Source of the DNA: Desulfobacca acetoxidans
GTDB taxonomy: Bacteria > Desulfobacterota > Desulfobaccia > Desulfobaccales > 0-14-0-80-60-11
Reading direction: 5' to 3'
Assembly (NCBI GenBank): GCA_020723225.1
Contig: DYJG01000225.1
Location: 1-5,343 of the forward strand
Length of the DNA: 5,343 bases
Of this stretch, positions 1 to 5,343 are shown one piece after another. How positions within the stretch are numbered: position 1 is the first letter of the stretch; the number at the start of each line of letters is the position of its first letter. The position numbers and the translations under genes were made by a program. The notes below the pieces were generated by a model. The model saw only the letters and a program-made list of their open reading frames with translations, did not search any database and had not been told where the DNA came from.

Positions 1-590
1 CCGGTCTGGGCGGCGTGCACTATGTTTTCAATGATGTCGGAGTTGATGGTGGCCCGCAAAATCCAGATATTGTTTTTTTCCCGGACCAATACGGCGATAA
101 TAAAATGGGGGATTTTCCTGAACCCTAAAAATACATCGCTGATATATACCCCGGAGCCCATGACGGCGTTAAACCACTCTTCGTTCTTATAATTAACTCC
201 TTTTAGAATATTATAATAAGGACCGACATAGGCCAGATGATTGCCTTCGGCGTCAATCACGCCCAGGTCTATGAATGACTTGGAGCGGGTTTGAATGATA
301 TTGAAGACTCTATTTAAATAATCCTCTTCCTGGAGCTTCTCCAAGGGGTTGGTATTGGCCAGGGTGGTGAGTTGGGAAATTCTCTCCTCGAAAAAGAGGT
401 CAATCGCCCCTACTCGATTCTCGGCCAGGGTCTTTAAACTTTCCGTAATCTTGGCCTGGTAGGATTCGCTATACTGCAAATAAATAACCAGGCCCAGGAC
501 AAATAGAGGAATTACCGAGAAGCCTATGGTGGCGATGATGATCTCCCACCATAGTTTCTGATAATAGTTTTCTTCCATCTTGGAACCCAT
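1..590 (-). CDS. Sensor histidine kinase, N-terminal part (Cache sensor domain), cut by window edge
   Basis: The reverse strand is open from the left edge to an ATG at 590, giving 196 residues with no stop; the 3' end is outside the window. An in-frame TAA lies three codons upstream (602-600), so the start must be the ATG at 590 (MGSKMEEN) or the ATG at 578 (MEENYYQK); neither has a clear Shine-Dalgarno. Residues about 17-40 form one hydrophobic membrane helix preceded by a short cytoplasmic tail. After it come a helical stretch (about 41-100) and a PAS-like fold with IDLGVIDAEGNHLAYVGPY (107-125), NYKNEEWF (133-140) and GVYISDVFLGFRKIPHF (147-163). This pattern is typical of dCache-type extracytoplasmic ligand-binding domains in deltaproteobacterial sensor kinases. 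The kinase core is not visible, so a Cache-containing chemoreceptor or cyclase is possible; histidine kinase is my best guess by family resemblance. The gene is poorer in GC (lines I counted range from about 32 to 53%) than the plus-strand genes. It is transcribed divergently from pgi. Confidence 0.8.
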   Translation of the reverse strand, partial: MGSKMEENYYQKLWWEIIIATIGFSVIPLFVLGLVIYLQYSESYQAKITESLKTLAENRVGAIDLFFEERISQLTTLANTNPLEKLQEEDYLNRVFNIIQTRSKSFIDLGVIDAEGNHLAYVGPYYNILKGVNYKNEEWFNAVMGSGVYISDVFLGFRKIPHFIIAVLVREKNNIWILRATINSDIIENIVHAAQT

Positions 591-622
591 GGGGGGATTT
601 TAGCTTCGGCCCGGCACCCCCC
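591..622 (-). promoter_or_regulatory. G-run/C-run stem in the kinase leader, abutting the start codon
   Basis: On the minus strand GGGGGG (622-617) can pair with CCCCCC (596-591), enclosing a 20-nt loop. The CCCCCC run directly touches the ATG at 590. A six-G:C stem here would place the start codon at the base of a hairpin in a leader that has no obvious Shine-Dalgarno. The complementarity is seen directly; a regulatory role is inference. Confidence 0.3.
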
Positions 623-661
623 TGGTAGAGGACAAATCCGGTGTTGCAAAAAGTAAACCCC

Positions 662-690
662 ATCCTACGGGCACGGAAGCGAGATGTCAA
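662..690 (-). promoter_or_regulatory. Sigma70-type promoter for the minus-strand sensor kinase
   Basis: On the minus strand there is a consensus -35 TTGACA (690-685), a 17-nt spacer, and a -10 TAGGAT (667-662; 4 of 6 consensus matches). Transcription would start near 655, giving a leader of about 65 nt to the ATG at 590. The perfect -35 and optimal spacing make this the best promoter in the window. It was found by eye, and no start-site data support it. Confidence 0.55.
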
Positions 691-745
691 GGGCAATCCT
701 ACCTTTGGAAGAGCTTCCGGCCCTGGCTCGGGCCGCCGGGGCCAA

Positions 746-762
746 GCCCGGAAAACCCGGGC
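746..762. other. Short GC-rich inverted repeat between the divergent promoters
   Basis: GCCCGG (746-751) and CCGGGC (757-762) form a perfect 6-bp inverted repeat around a 5-nt spacer (AAAAC). It lies between the minus-strand promoter and the candidate pgi promoter, where an operator might sit. No T-run follows on either strand, so it is not a normal intrinsic terminator. In a GC-rich intergenic region a repeat of this size could occur by chance. Confidence 0.25.
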
Positions 763-779
763 ATAAGCTGCAATTATCC

Positions 780-808
780 TTGAATAATTTTCTGAACTAA
801 GCTAAATT
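780..808 (+). promoter_or_regulatory. pgi: Candidate sigma70-type promoter for pgi
   Basis: TTGAAT (780-785) and TAAATT (803-808) are separated by 17 nt in the AT-rich part of the divergent region. Each box matches the consensus at 4 of 6 positions. Transcription would start near 815, giving a leader of about 53 nt before the pgi GTG. A perfect TATAAT also occurs at 843-848, but it lacks a -35 and would start the RNA on the Shine-Dalgarno, so the upstream pair is preferred. Confidence 0.35.
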
Positions 809-848
809 TTCTAGAGATTATCGAGATCCAGACAGGTCCATTTATAAT

Positions 849-862
849 TCCCCCGGGGGAGG
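849..862 (+). promoter_or_regulatory. pgi: pgi ribosome binding site embedded in a perfect palindrome
   Basis: GGGGGAGG (855-862), with the canonical core GGAGG at 858-862, sits 5 nt before the GTG at 868 and decides that start; the next in-frame ATG (940) would remove 24 residues. The sequence TCCCCCGGGGGA (849-860) is a perfect 12-bp palindrome covering most of the Shine-Dalgarno. It could fold as a 4-bp stem with a CCGG loop, partly hiding the site, although such a small hairpin is only modestly stable. Confidence 0.7.
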
Positions 863-867
863 AACCG

Positions 868-2310
868 GTGTCCAAAAAACGTTATGAAGACCCCAAGTGG
901 GTTGCCGGCCAGGTTATCGGCCTTGATTACAACAACTGCATGTCCGAATTCGTGGGCGAGCAGGGTTTAAGCGCTGCGGAATTGGAGGATTTGGCTCCCG
1001 GAATGGCCGCGGTCCATCAAGAACTGGCCGAGGCCCGGCGCCGCGGCGACCTGGCCTTTATGGAGCTGCCTTATCAAACCGCGGCCCTCGCCAATGTCCG
1101 CCAGGTGGCCAAGCCACTCCTGGAGTGGTGCTGGGAATTCGTGGTCCTGGGGATCGGCGGTTCGGCCCTGGGAGCCCGGGCCCTGCACCAGGCCCTGTGC
1201 CACCCTCAATATAACCGCTTTAACATGGCCCGGCGCCACCACCGCCCCGCGCTCTGGGTCCTGGACAACATCGACCCCGACAACTTCCACGGCATGCTGG
1301 ACGGGCTGGAGTTGCGGCGCACCGCCTTTAATGTTATAAGCAAATCTGGGTCCACCGCGGAAACCCTGGCCCAGTTTGTCTTCACCTATCAGCTCCTTAA
1401 GGGACGGTTGGGCGAGGCCAAGGCCAGGGAACGCTTCGTGGTCACCACCGACCCGGAGAAAGGGAACCTCCGGCGCCTGGCGGTGCAGGAGGGCTTTCCC
1501 TCCTTGATGGTTCCCCCGGGGGTGGGGGGGCGGTTCTCCGTGTTATCCCCGGTGGGCCTGTTGCCCGCGGCCATGGTAGGTATCGACCTGGAGGAGCTGC
1601 TGGCCGGGGCCCGGTTCATGGACGAGCGCCTTAAGTCGCCGGCATACCAAGATAATCCGGCCCTTTGCCTGGCGGCCCTCTATTATCTCTTTGCCCGCAA
1701 ATCCCGGAACATCCTGGTAATCATGCCCTATGCCAGCGCCTTGGCGGGCATGGCGGACTGGTTCTGCCAGCTCTGGGCCGAGAGCCTGGGGAAAAGGCAG
1801 GACCTCCAGGGCCGGGAAGTATGGGCGGGGACCACGCCGGTGAGGGCCGTGGGGGCCACGGACCAGCATTCCCAACTCCAGCTTTATATGGAAGGGCCCC
1901 AGGATAAGCTGATCACCTTTCTGGAAGTGGAAAAATTCCACAATCGCCTGGAGATCCCCGATCTCTTTCCGGAGATGGAGGGGCTGCATTACCTTGGAGG
2001 ACATACCCTGAACGGACTTCTGGAGGCGGAACAGAAGGCCACCGCCTTTAATCTCGCCAAGGCGGGCCGGCCCAACCTTACTCTGCGCCTGCCGGAGATC
2101 AACGCCTTCACCATCGGCCAGTTGATCTACCTGCTGGAGGTGGTGACCGTAGCCGCCGCACCGCTGTTGGGAGTCAACCCCCTGGACCAGCCGGGGGTGG
2201 AAGGCGGCAAGCAGACCACTTACGGTCTCATGGGGCGGCCGGGTTTCGAGGCCCAACGTCGTGAGATCGAGGAGGGACCGCCCCCTCTGGAGAAATACCG
2301 CATTTTTTAA
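868..2310 (+). CDS. pgi: Glucose-6-phosphate isomerase
   Basis: This cytoplasmic enzyme interconverts glucose 6-phosphate and fructose 6-phosphate in glycolysis and gluconeogenesis. The 480-residue product has the two sugar-isomerase (SIS) domains of the PGI family. Visible motifs are the phosphate-binding loop GIGGSALG (95-102), SKSGSTAET (158-166), the first PGI signature GGRFSVLSPVG (220-230), LWAESLGK with the catalytic-base Glu305, His334 in ATDQHSQ as the ring-opening histidine, and the second signature DQPGVEGGK (440-448) with Lys448. All expected catalytic residues are present, so the enzyme should be active. It is shorter than the roughly 550-residue E. coli type, consistent with the compact bacterial form. 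The GTG start is chosen because a strong Shine-Dalgarno lies 5 nt upstream. A sensor kinase gene begins 6 bp after the stop, so co-transcription is likely. A bifunctional phosphoglucose/phosphomannose isomerase is less likely, because the classical PGI signatures are intact. Confidence 0.96.
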   Translation: MSKKRYEDPKWVAGQVIGLDYNNCMSEFVGEQGLSAAELEDLAPGMAAVHQELAEARRRGDLAFMELPYQTAALANVRQVAKPLLEWCWEFVVLGIGGSALGARALHQALCHPQYNRFNMARRHHRPALWVLDNIDPDNFHGMLDGLELRRTAFNVISKSGSTAETLAQFVFTYQLLKGRLGEAKARERFVVTTDPEKGNLRRLAVQEGFPSLMVPPGVGGRFSVLSPVGLLPAAMVGIDLEELLAGARFMDERLKSPAYQDNPALCLAALYYLFARKSRNILVIMPYASALAGMADWFCQLWAESLGKRQDLQGREVWAGTTPVRAVGATDQHSQLQLYMEGPQDKLITFLEVEKFHNRLEIPDLFPEMEGLHYLGGHTLNGLLEAEQKATAFNLAKAGRPNLTLRLPEINAFTIGQLIYLLEVVTVAAAPLLGVNPLDQPGVEGGKQTTYGLMGRPGFEAQRREIEEGPPPLEKYRIF

Positions 2311-2316
2311 GCGCCT

Positions 2317-3774
2317 ATGAAACGCTTCAAATTCATGGCCTCCTGGTGGCCTCCGGGAAAAGACCTCCAGACCTTCCGGCTGGTAAAGTTTTTTTCCATC
2401 TCCAGCTTTGTGGTCATCCTGGTGTTCACGGTGATCCTCACCCTGTTTCTGACCCAACGCGCCCAGCGGCTGGCTTTGAAGCAGAGTGAGGATTACACCC
2501 TGCTGCTGGCCTCCAATCTCAATCACCAGGTCTTTCAGCTCTTTTTGCTGCCCACGGCCATTGAACAACAGGGGCGCATCACCATCGCCGACCCGGAGCA
2601 GTTCAAACGCCTGGACGCGGTGGTGCGCAACACCATCCACGGGCTGCACGTGGAGCAATTAAACATCTATGACCAAGTGGGGGTGTTGTCCTACAGCACC
2701 GGCAACCTGCCCCTGGGGAAAGACTGTTACGAGGACCCGGGGGTGAAAAAGGCCCTGTTCGGGGAAAACCACTTCGAATTCCCCGGCCATAACCCCTGGT
2801 GGTCCATCCTCTCTTACGGCTCCAGCTCCCAGGCCCACCGCCTCAAGGCCTACGTGCCCTTCCGGCTGGAGGAGAAGCTCGGCCCCCAGGTGGGGCCGGT
2901 GGTGGGAGTCTTCGAGATCACCCAGAACATCTCCCAGGACCTGGGCGAGATCGGCCGTTTCCGGATGATCATCCTGGCCACCCTGACGGTGATCATGGGG
3001 CTGCTGTTTTTGGTGCTGCGCCAGATCGTCAAACAGGCGGTGGTCATCCTGGAGCGCCGCCAGGAGGAACAGCGGGTCTTGCAGGCCCAGTTGCACCAGG
3101 CCGAACGCCTGGCCGCCCTGGGGGAGATGACCGCGGGGGTGGCCCACGAAATCCGCAATCCGTTGGGCATCATCAGTTCCACCGCGGAACTGCTGAAACA
3201 GCGCCTGGCCAAATACGAGCCCCAGAACCGCCTGGCCCAAATCATCGTCGAAGAGGCCAACCGCCTTAACGAGAAGGTTACGGAATTTCTCGATTTCTCC
3301 CGGCCCCGGGTGCCCAATTTAAGGCCCTGCGACCTGGAAGGGATCATCGACCGCAGCCTGGAGCTGGTGCAGCCGGAGATCGACCGCCTGGGGATCACCG
3401 TCAGCCGGGAATATCAATTGAACGGCCATACCCAGGCCCTGGACCCGGACCTGCTGCACCAGGCCTTTTTGAATATCCTGCTGAACGCCATCCAGTCCCT
3501 GCCCGCGGGGGGCCATCTGACGGTGTCCACGGCCCGGGACCACCGGGGCCGGAGCGAAGAGGTCCGCTTCGCCGACGACGGCCAGGGCATCGACCCGGAG
3601 ACCCTGAAAAAGGTCTTCAACCCCTTTTTCACCACCAAGGAAAAAGGGAGCGGCCTGGGGCTGCCCATCGTCAAAAGCATCATCGAGAGCCACCAGGGAG
3701 CCGTCAAGATCGACAGCGCGCCGGGGGAGGGCACCACGATAACTATCATCCTGCCGGAGCTGAACGCCAAGTAA
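2317..3774 (+). CDS. Membrane sensor histidine kinase, NtrB/ZraS-like
   Basis: This 485-residue inner-membrane kinase should sense a signal outside the cytoplasm and phosphorylate the NtrC-type regulator encoded next. A basic N-terminus leads into membrane helix 1 (about 24-45). An extracytoplasmic domain of about 170 residues ends in PVVGVFEITQNISQDL (194-209), a pattern seen in Cache/PAS-like sensors, and membrane helix 2 spans about 217-236. No HAMP or cytoplasmic PAS is obvious; a charged coiled-coil (240-267) joins directly to HisKA. The H-box is AHEIRNPLG with phosphoacceptor His277. The ATP-binding domain has the N-box NILLNA (386-391, Asn390), G1 DDGQGI (420-425), F-box FNPFFTT (434-440) and G2 GSGLGL (444-449), all intact. 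The ATG lies 6 bp after the pgi stop with no Shine-Dalgarno in between, suggesting translational coupling; ATG 2335 (Met7) is an alternative start. The ligand cannot be told from the sequence. Confidence 0.93.
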   Translation: MKRFKFMASWWPPGKDLQTFRLVKFFSISSFVVILVFTVILTLFLTQRAQRLALKQSEDYTLLLASNLNHQVFQLFLLPTAIEQQGRITIADPEQFKRLDAVVRNTIHGLHVEQLNIYDQVGVLSYSTGNLPLGKDCYEDPGVKKALFGENHFEFPGHNPWWSILSYGSSSQAHRLKAYVPFRLEEKLGPQVGPVVGVFEITQNISQDLGEIGRFRMIILATLTVIMGLLFLVLRQIVKQAVVILERRQEEQRVLQAQLHQAERLAALGEMTAGVAHEIRNPLGIISSTAELLKQRLAKYEPQNRLAQIIVEEANRLNEKVTEFLDFSRPRVPNLRPCDLEGIIDRSLELVQPEIDRLGITVSREYQLNGHTQALDPDLLHQAFLNILLNAIQSLPAGGHLTVSTARDHRGRSEEVRFADDGQGIDPETLKKVFNPFFTTKEKGSGLGLPIVKSIIESHQGAVKIDSAPGEGTTITIILPELNAK

Positions 3775-3786
3775 AGAATTTTTTCA

Positions 3787-3818
3787 CGCAAAGACGCCAA
3801 GGCGCAAAAACGCAAGAG
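3787..3818 (+). repeat. Degenerate 8-bp tandem repeat, four units
   Basis: Four consecutive octamers are CGCAAAGA, CGCCAAGG, CGCAAAAA and CGCAAGAG. Each keeps CGC at positions 1-3 and A at 5 (the rest is mostly purine). From memory, similar ACGCAAAG-type runs are frequent in intergenic DNA of many environmental bacteria; I cannot check that here. No function is known to me. Confidence 0.65.
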
Positions 3819-3873
3819 AGATTGGAATGGGTAGCGGCGACTCGGAAATTTGAATTAAACCGAGAATTGAAAG

Positions 3874-3901
3874 CCGAAGACCGGAGACCAAAGACCGAAG
3901 A
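3874..3901 (+). repeat. Degenerate 7-bp tandem repeat, four units, before the regulator start
   Basis: Four consecutive heptamers are CCGAAGA, CCGGAGA, CCAAAGA and CCGAAGA, followed by a partial CCC. The last unit's GAAGA (3897-3901) sits 5 nt before the regulator ATG, where a Shine-Dalgarno should be, and is only a weak match to one. The better GGAG (3883-3886) in the second unit is 20 nt from the ATG, too far for normal use. Changes in unit number would not shift the reading frame but could change upstream spacing. Confidence 0.65.
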
Positions 3902-3906
3902 CCCAA

Positions 3907-5277
3907 ATGGATACTATCTTAGTCGTTGACGACGAAATCAATTACCTCACCGTCATGGAGGCCCTCCTGGGAGAGGCCGGCTATGAGGTGCTCACTTCAA
4001 GCAGCGCGCCGGACGCCCTGAAGATCATGGGCGGGGCCGATCTGGACCTGCTCCTGACGGACATGAAGATGCCCAAGATGAGCGGCATCGAACTGCTGGA
4101 AAAATCCCACCAGCTTTATCCCCAGATCCCGGTGATCATCATGACCGCGTTCGGCACCGTGGAAAAAGCGGTGGAAGCCATGAAAAAAGGGGCCTTCGAC
4201 TACATCCTCAAGCCCTTTAAAAACGAAGAAATCCTGGTGACCATCGCCAAGGCCCTGGAACACCGGAAGCTGCTTCTCCAAAACCTCATGCTCAGCCGGG
4301 AGTTGGACAAGAAATACGGCTTTCCCAATATCGTCGGCAACAGCAAGGGGATGCAGGAGATTCTGGCTTTGGTGAAACGGGTGGCCCCGTCTAGGGCCAC
4401 GGTGCTGGTCACCGGCGAGTCCGGCACCGGCAAGGAACTCATCGCCCGGGCCATCCACCAGGTCAGCCCCCGGGCGGCCAATTCCTTCGTGTCCGTGAAC
4501 TGCGCGGCCCTTACCGAGACGCTCTTGGAAAGCGAACTCTTCGGCCACGAGCGGGGCGCGTTCACCCACGCGGTGGCCATGCGCAAGGGCCGTTTCGAAT
4601 TAGCGGACGGCGGCACGCTGTTTCTGGACGAAGTGGCGGAGATGTCCCCGGCCCTCCAGGTGAAGCTGCTTAGGGTGCTCCAGGAAATGGAGTTCGAGCG
4701 GGTGGGGGGAAATCGCACCATCAAGGTGGACGTTAGGATGGTGGCCGCGTCCAACCGGGATTTGAAAGAAGAAGTGGAGGCCGGGCGTTTCCGGGAGGAT
4801 TTGTTCTACCGCCTCAACGTGGTGCACCTGCAGATGCCGCCTTTGCGCCAGCGTCAGGAGGACATTCCGCTCTTAGCCGCGCACTTCATCCATAAATATG
4901 TTCAGGAAAACCTGCGGGACAAGATGCGCATCACGCCTGAGGCCCTGAAGCTCTTAGGGCAATATTCCTGGCCGGGCAACGTCCGGGAGCTGGAAAACGT
5001 CATGGAGAGGGCGGTGATCCTCTGCCACGACAGCCTGATCACCCCCCAGGACCTGCCCAAGGAACTGGCGCCCGCGGCCGAAGAGGCGGCGGTGGACATC
5101 GACCGCCTGGTCCCCTTAGGGATCCCCCTCCCCGAGGCCCTGGAGCGCATCGAGGAGCAGATGATCCGGAGGGCCCTGGAGCAAAGCGGCCACGTCCAGG
5201 TCCGGGCCGCGGAGATGCTGGGGATTACTAAGAGTTTGTTGCAGTATAAGTTGAAGAAGTATCATCTGACCACATAG
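3907..5277 (+). CDS. NtrC-family response regulator (receiver, AAA+, Fis-type HTH) with GAFTHA motif
   Basis: This 456-residue cytoplasmic regulator should be phosphorylated by the preceding kinase and act as an ATP-driven activator of sigma54 promoters. The receiver domain (1-120) has the acidic pair Asp8/Asp9, phosphoacceptor Asp52 in TDMKMP, Thr80 and Lys102 in KPF. The AAA+ domain (about 140-375) has Walker A GESGTGKE (170-177), Walker B GGTLFLDE (235-242), sensor I ASNRDL (281-286), arginine-finger region RFREDLFYRL (294-303) and sensor II WPGNVREL (355-362). The sigma54-contact loop reads GAFTHA (217-222) instead of GAFTGA, a Gly-to-His change at 221. A Fis-type helix-turn-helix (428-452, with AAEMLGITKSLLQYKLKKY) ends the protein. 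Domain order and length match NtrC/ZraR/AtoC. The ATG start has only a weak GAAGA as ribosome site, inside a heptamer repeat. The target genes cannot be identified from this window. Confidence 0.94.
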   Translation: MDTILVVDDEINYLTVMEALLGEAGYEVLTSSSAPDALKIMGGADLDLLLTDMKMPKMSGIELLEKSHQLYPQIPVIIMTAFGTVEKAVEAMKKGAFDYILKPFKNEEILVTIAKALEHRKLLLQNLMLSRELDKKYGFPNIVGNSKGMQEILALVKRVAPSRATVLVTGESGTGKELIARAIHQVSPRAANSFVSVNCAALTETLLESELFGHERGAFTHAVAMRKGRFELADGGTLFLDEVAEMSPALQVKLLRVLQEMEFERVGGNRTIKVDVRMVAASNRDLKEEVEAGRFREDLFYRLNVVHLQMPPLRQRQEDIPLLAAHFIHKYVQENLRDKMRITPEALKLLGQYSWPGNVRELENVMERAVILCHDSLITPQDLPKELAPAAEEAAVDIDRLVPLGIPLPEALERIEEQMIRRALEQSGHVQVRAAEMLGITKSLLQYKLKKYHLTT

Positions 5278-5300
5278 TGGCCCTGTTTCTCTAAATAATT

Positions 5301-5334
5301 CAATTTTGAGACCTCAGTGAAAGTCTAAAAATTG
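5301..5334. terminator. Stem-loop after the regulator gene, possible terminator
   Basis: CAATTTT (5301-5307) pairs perfectly with AAAATTG (5328-5334). After one G/A mismatch the stem continues with AGAC (5309-5312) and GTCT (5323-5326), leaving a 10-nt loop. It begins 23 nt after the regulator stop, a natural place for a terminator or an mRNA-stabilising 3' stem. It is AT-rich and is not followed by a T-run on the plus strand, so classical intrinsic termination is uncertain; it may instead be an end of a repeat element that continues beyond the window. Confidence 0.4.
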
Positions 5335-5343
5335 TCATTCTGA

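Larger units (their letters stand above)
3775..3906 (+). other. Kinase-regulator intergenic gap made of degenerate short repeats
   Basis: This 132-bp gap has no open frame of note and no convincing promoter. It holds an 8-bp-period repeat (3787-3818), a small inverted repeat CTCGG (3841-3845) / CCGAG (3860-3864) around an AT-rich 14-nt spacer, and a 7-bp-period repeat (3874-3901) ending 5 nt before the regulator ATG. There is no T-run after a GC stem, so no intrinsic terminator is visible and read-through from the kinase gene is plausible. Partner kinase and regulator genes usually sit closer together, which makes the insert-like filler noticeable. Confidence 0.6.

Noticed and set aside
469..696. 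A minus-strand frame of 75 codons covering the kinase leader and first codons
   Set aside because: It overlaps the Cache kinase gene in another frame, would need a TTG start lying upstream of the TTGACA promoter box, and resembles no family I know. The kinase frame explains the conserved part.
843..848. Perfect TATAAT just before pgi
   Set aside because: There is no -35 at 16-18 nt spacing, and transcription would begin at the Shine-Dalgarno, leaving a leader of about 13 nt. It remains a minor alternative, not the preferred promoter.
591..867. Sigma54 (-24/-12) promoter sites in the divergent region that the NtrC-type regulator might use
   Set aside because: I checked the plausible GG and TGC occurrences, including TTGCA at 644-648, and found no GG-N10-GC pair in a good context on either strand.
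2271..2308. GAGGG/CCCTC hairpin (2272-2287) followed by TTTTTT at 2303-2308 as a terminator at the end of pgi
   Set aside because: The stem is only 5 bp and the T-run is 15 nt beyond it, so the geometry is wrong for an intrinsic terminator. The next gene starts 6 bp after the stop, arguing for read-through.
1543..2658. A long minus-strand open frame (371 codons) antisense to pgi and the kinase start
   Set aside because: It lies wholly opposite two well-supported genes, and its product is low-complexity, rich in Gln, Gly and His, with no recognisable domain. Long antisense frames are expected in GC-rich coding DNA.
3841..3864. CTCGG/CCGAG inverted repeat in the kinase-regulator gap as a terminator or operator
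   Set aside because: The stem is five base pairs with a 14-nt loop and no T-run, too weak to call as a functional site.
3414..4827. Several minus-strand frames opposite the second kinase and the regulator (for example 3414-3815, 3997-4569, 4200-4754)
   Set aside because: All lie opposite genes with intact catalytic motifs, and their translations are biased, domain-free mirror products.

Overview
The window looks like a chromosomal segment of an environmental anaerobe, most likely a Desulfobacterota (former Deltaproteobacteria) lineage. That placement is an inference. It rests on the style of the proteins (a Cache-type sensor kinase, an NtrB/ZraS-like kinase paired with an NtrC-type regulator, a compact bacterial glucose-6-phosphate isomerase) and on GC-rich coding sequence. 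No rRNA, tRNA or marker gene fixes the taxon. I see no transposase, phage gene, integrase or CRISPR array.

Layout: positions 1-590 on the minus strand hold the N-terminal part of a membrane sensor histidine kinase whose 3' end lies outside the window. A 277-bp divergent intergenic region (591-867) follows, with a good sigma70-type promoter for the minus-strand kinase and a weaker one for the plus strand. Three plus-strand genes then follow in order: pgi (868-2310, GTG start, strong Shine-Dalgarno), a second membrane sensor histidine kinase starting 6 bp after the pgi stop (2317-3774), and, after a 132-bp gap of degenerate short tandem repeats, an NtrC-family sigma54-type response regulator (3907-5277). 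A stem-loop at 5301-5334 lies just after the regulator gene, and the window ends 9 bases later.

How they fit together: the kinase at 2317 and the regulator at 3907 form a standard two-component pair. The kinase has His277 and a complete ATP-binding domain. The regulator has Asp52, an AAA+ domain and a Fis-type helix-turn-helix. Their placement directly behind pgi suggests co-transcription of a central-carbon enzyme with a signalling pair, but nothing in the sequence shows that they share a function. The regulator carries GAFTHA in place of the usual sigma54-contact motif GAFTGA, which is the most specific molecular oddity here. The rest is ordinary bacterial gene content. I did not find a convincing undescribed multi-gene system; the points of interest are the GAFTHA variant, the pgi-kinase-regulator linkage, the repeat-filled gap before the regulator, and the G/C-run structures overlapping both divergent translation starts.
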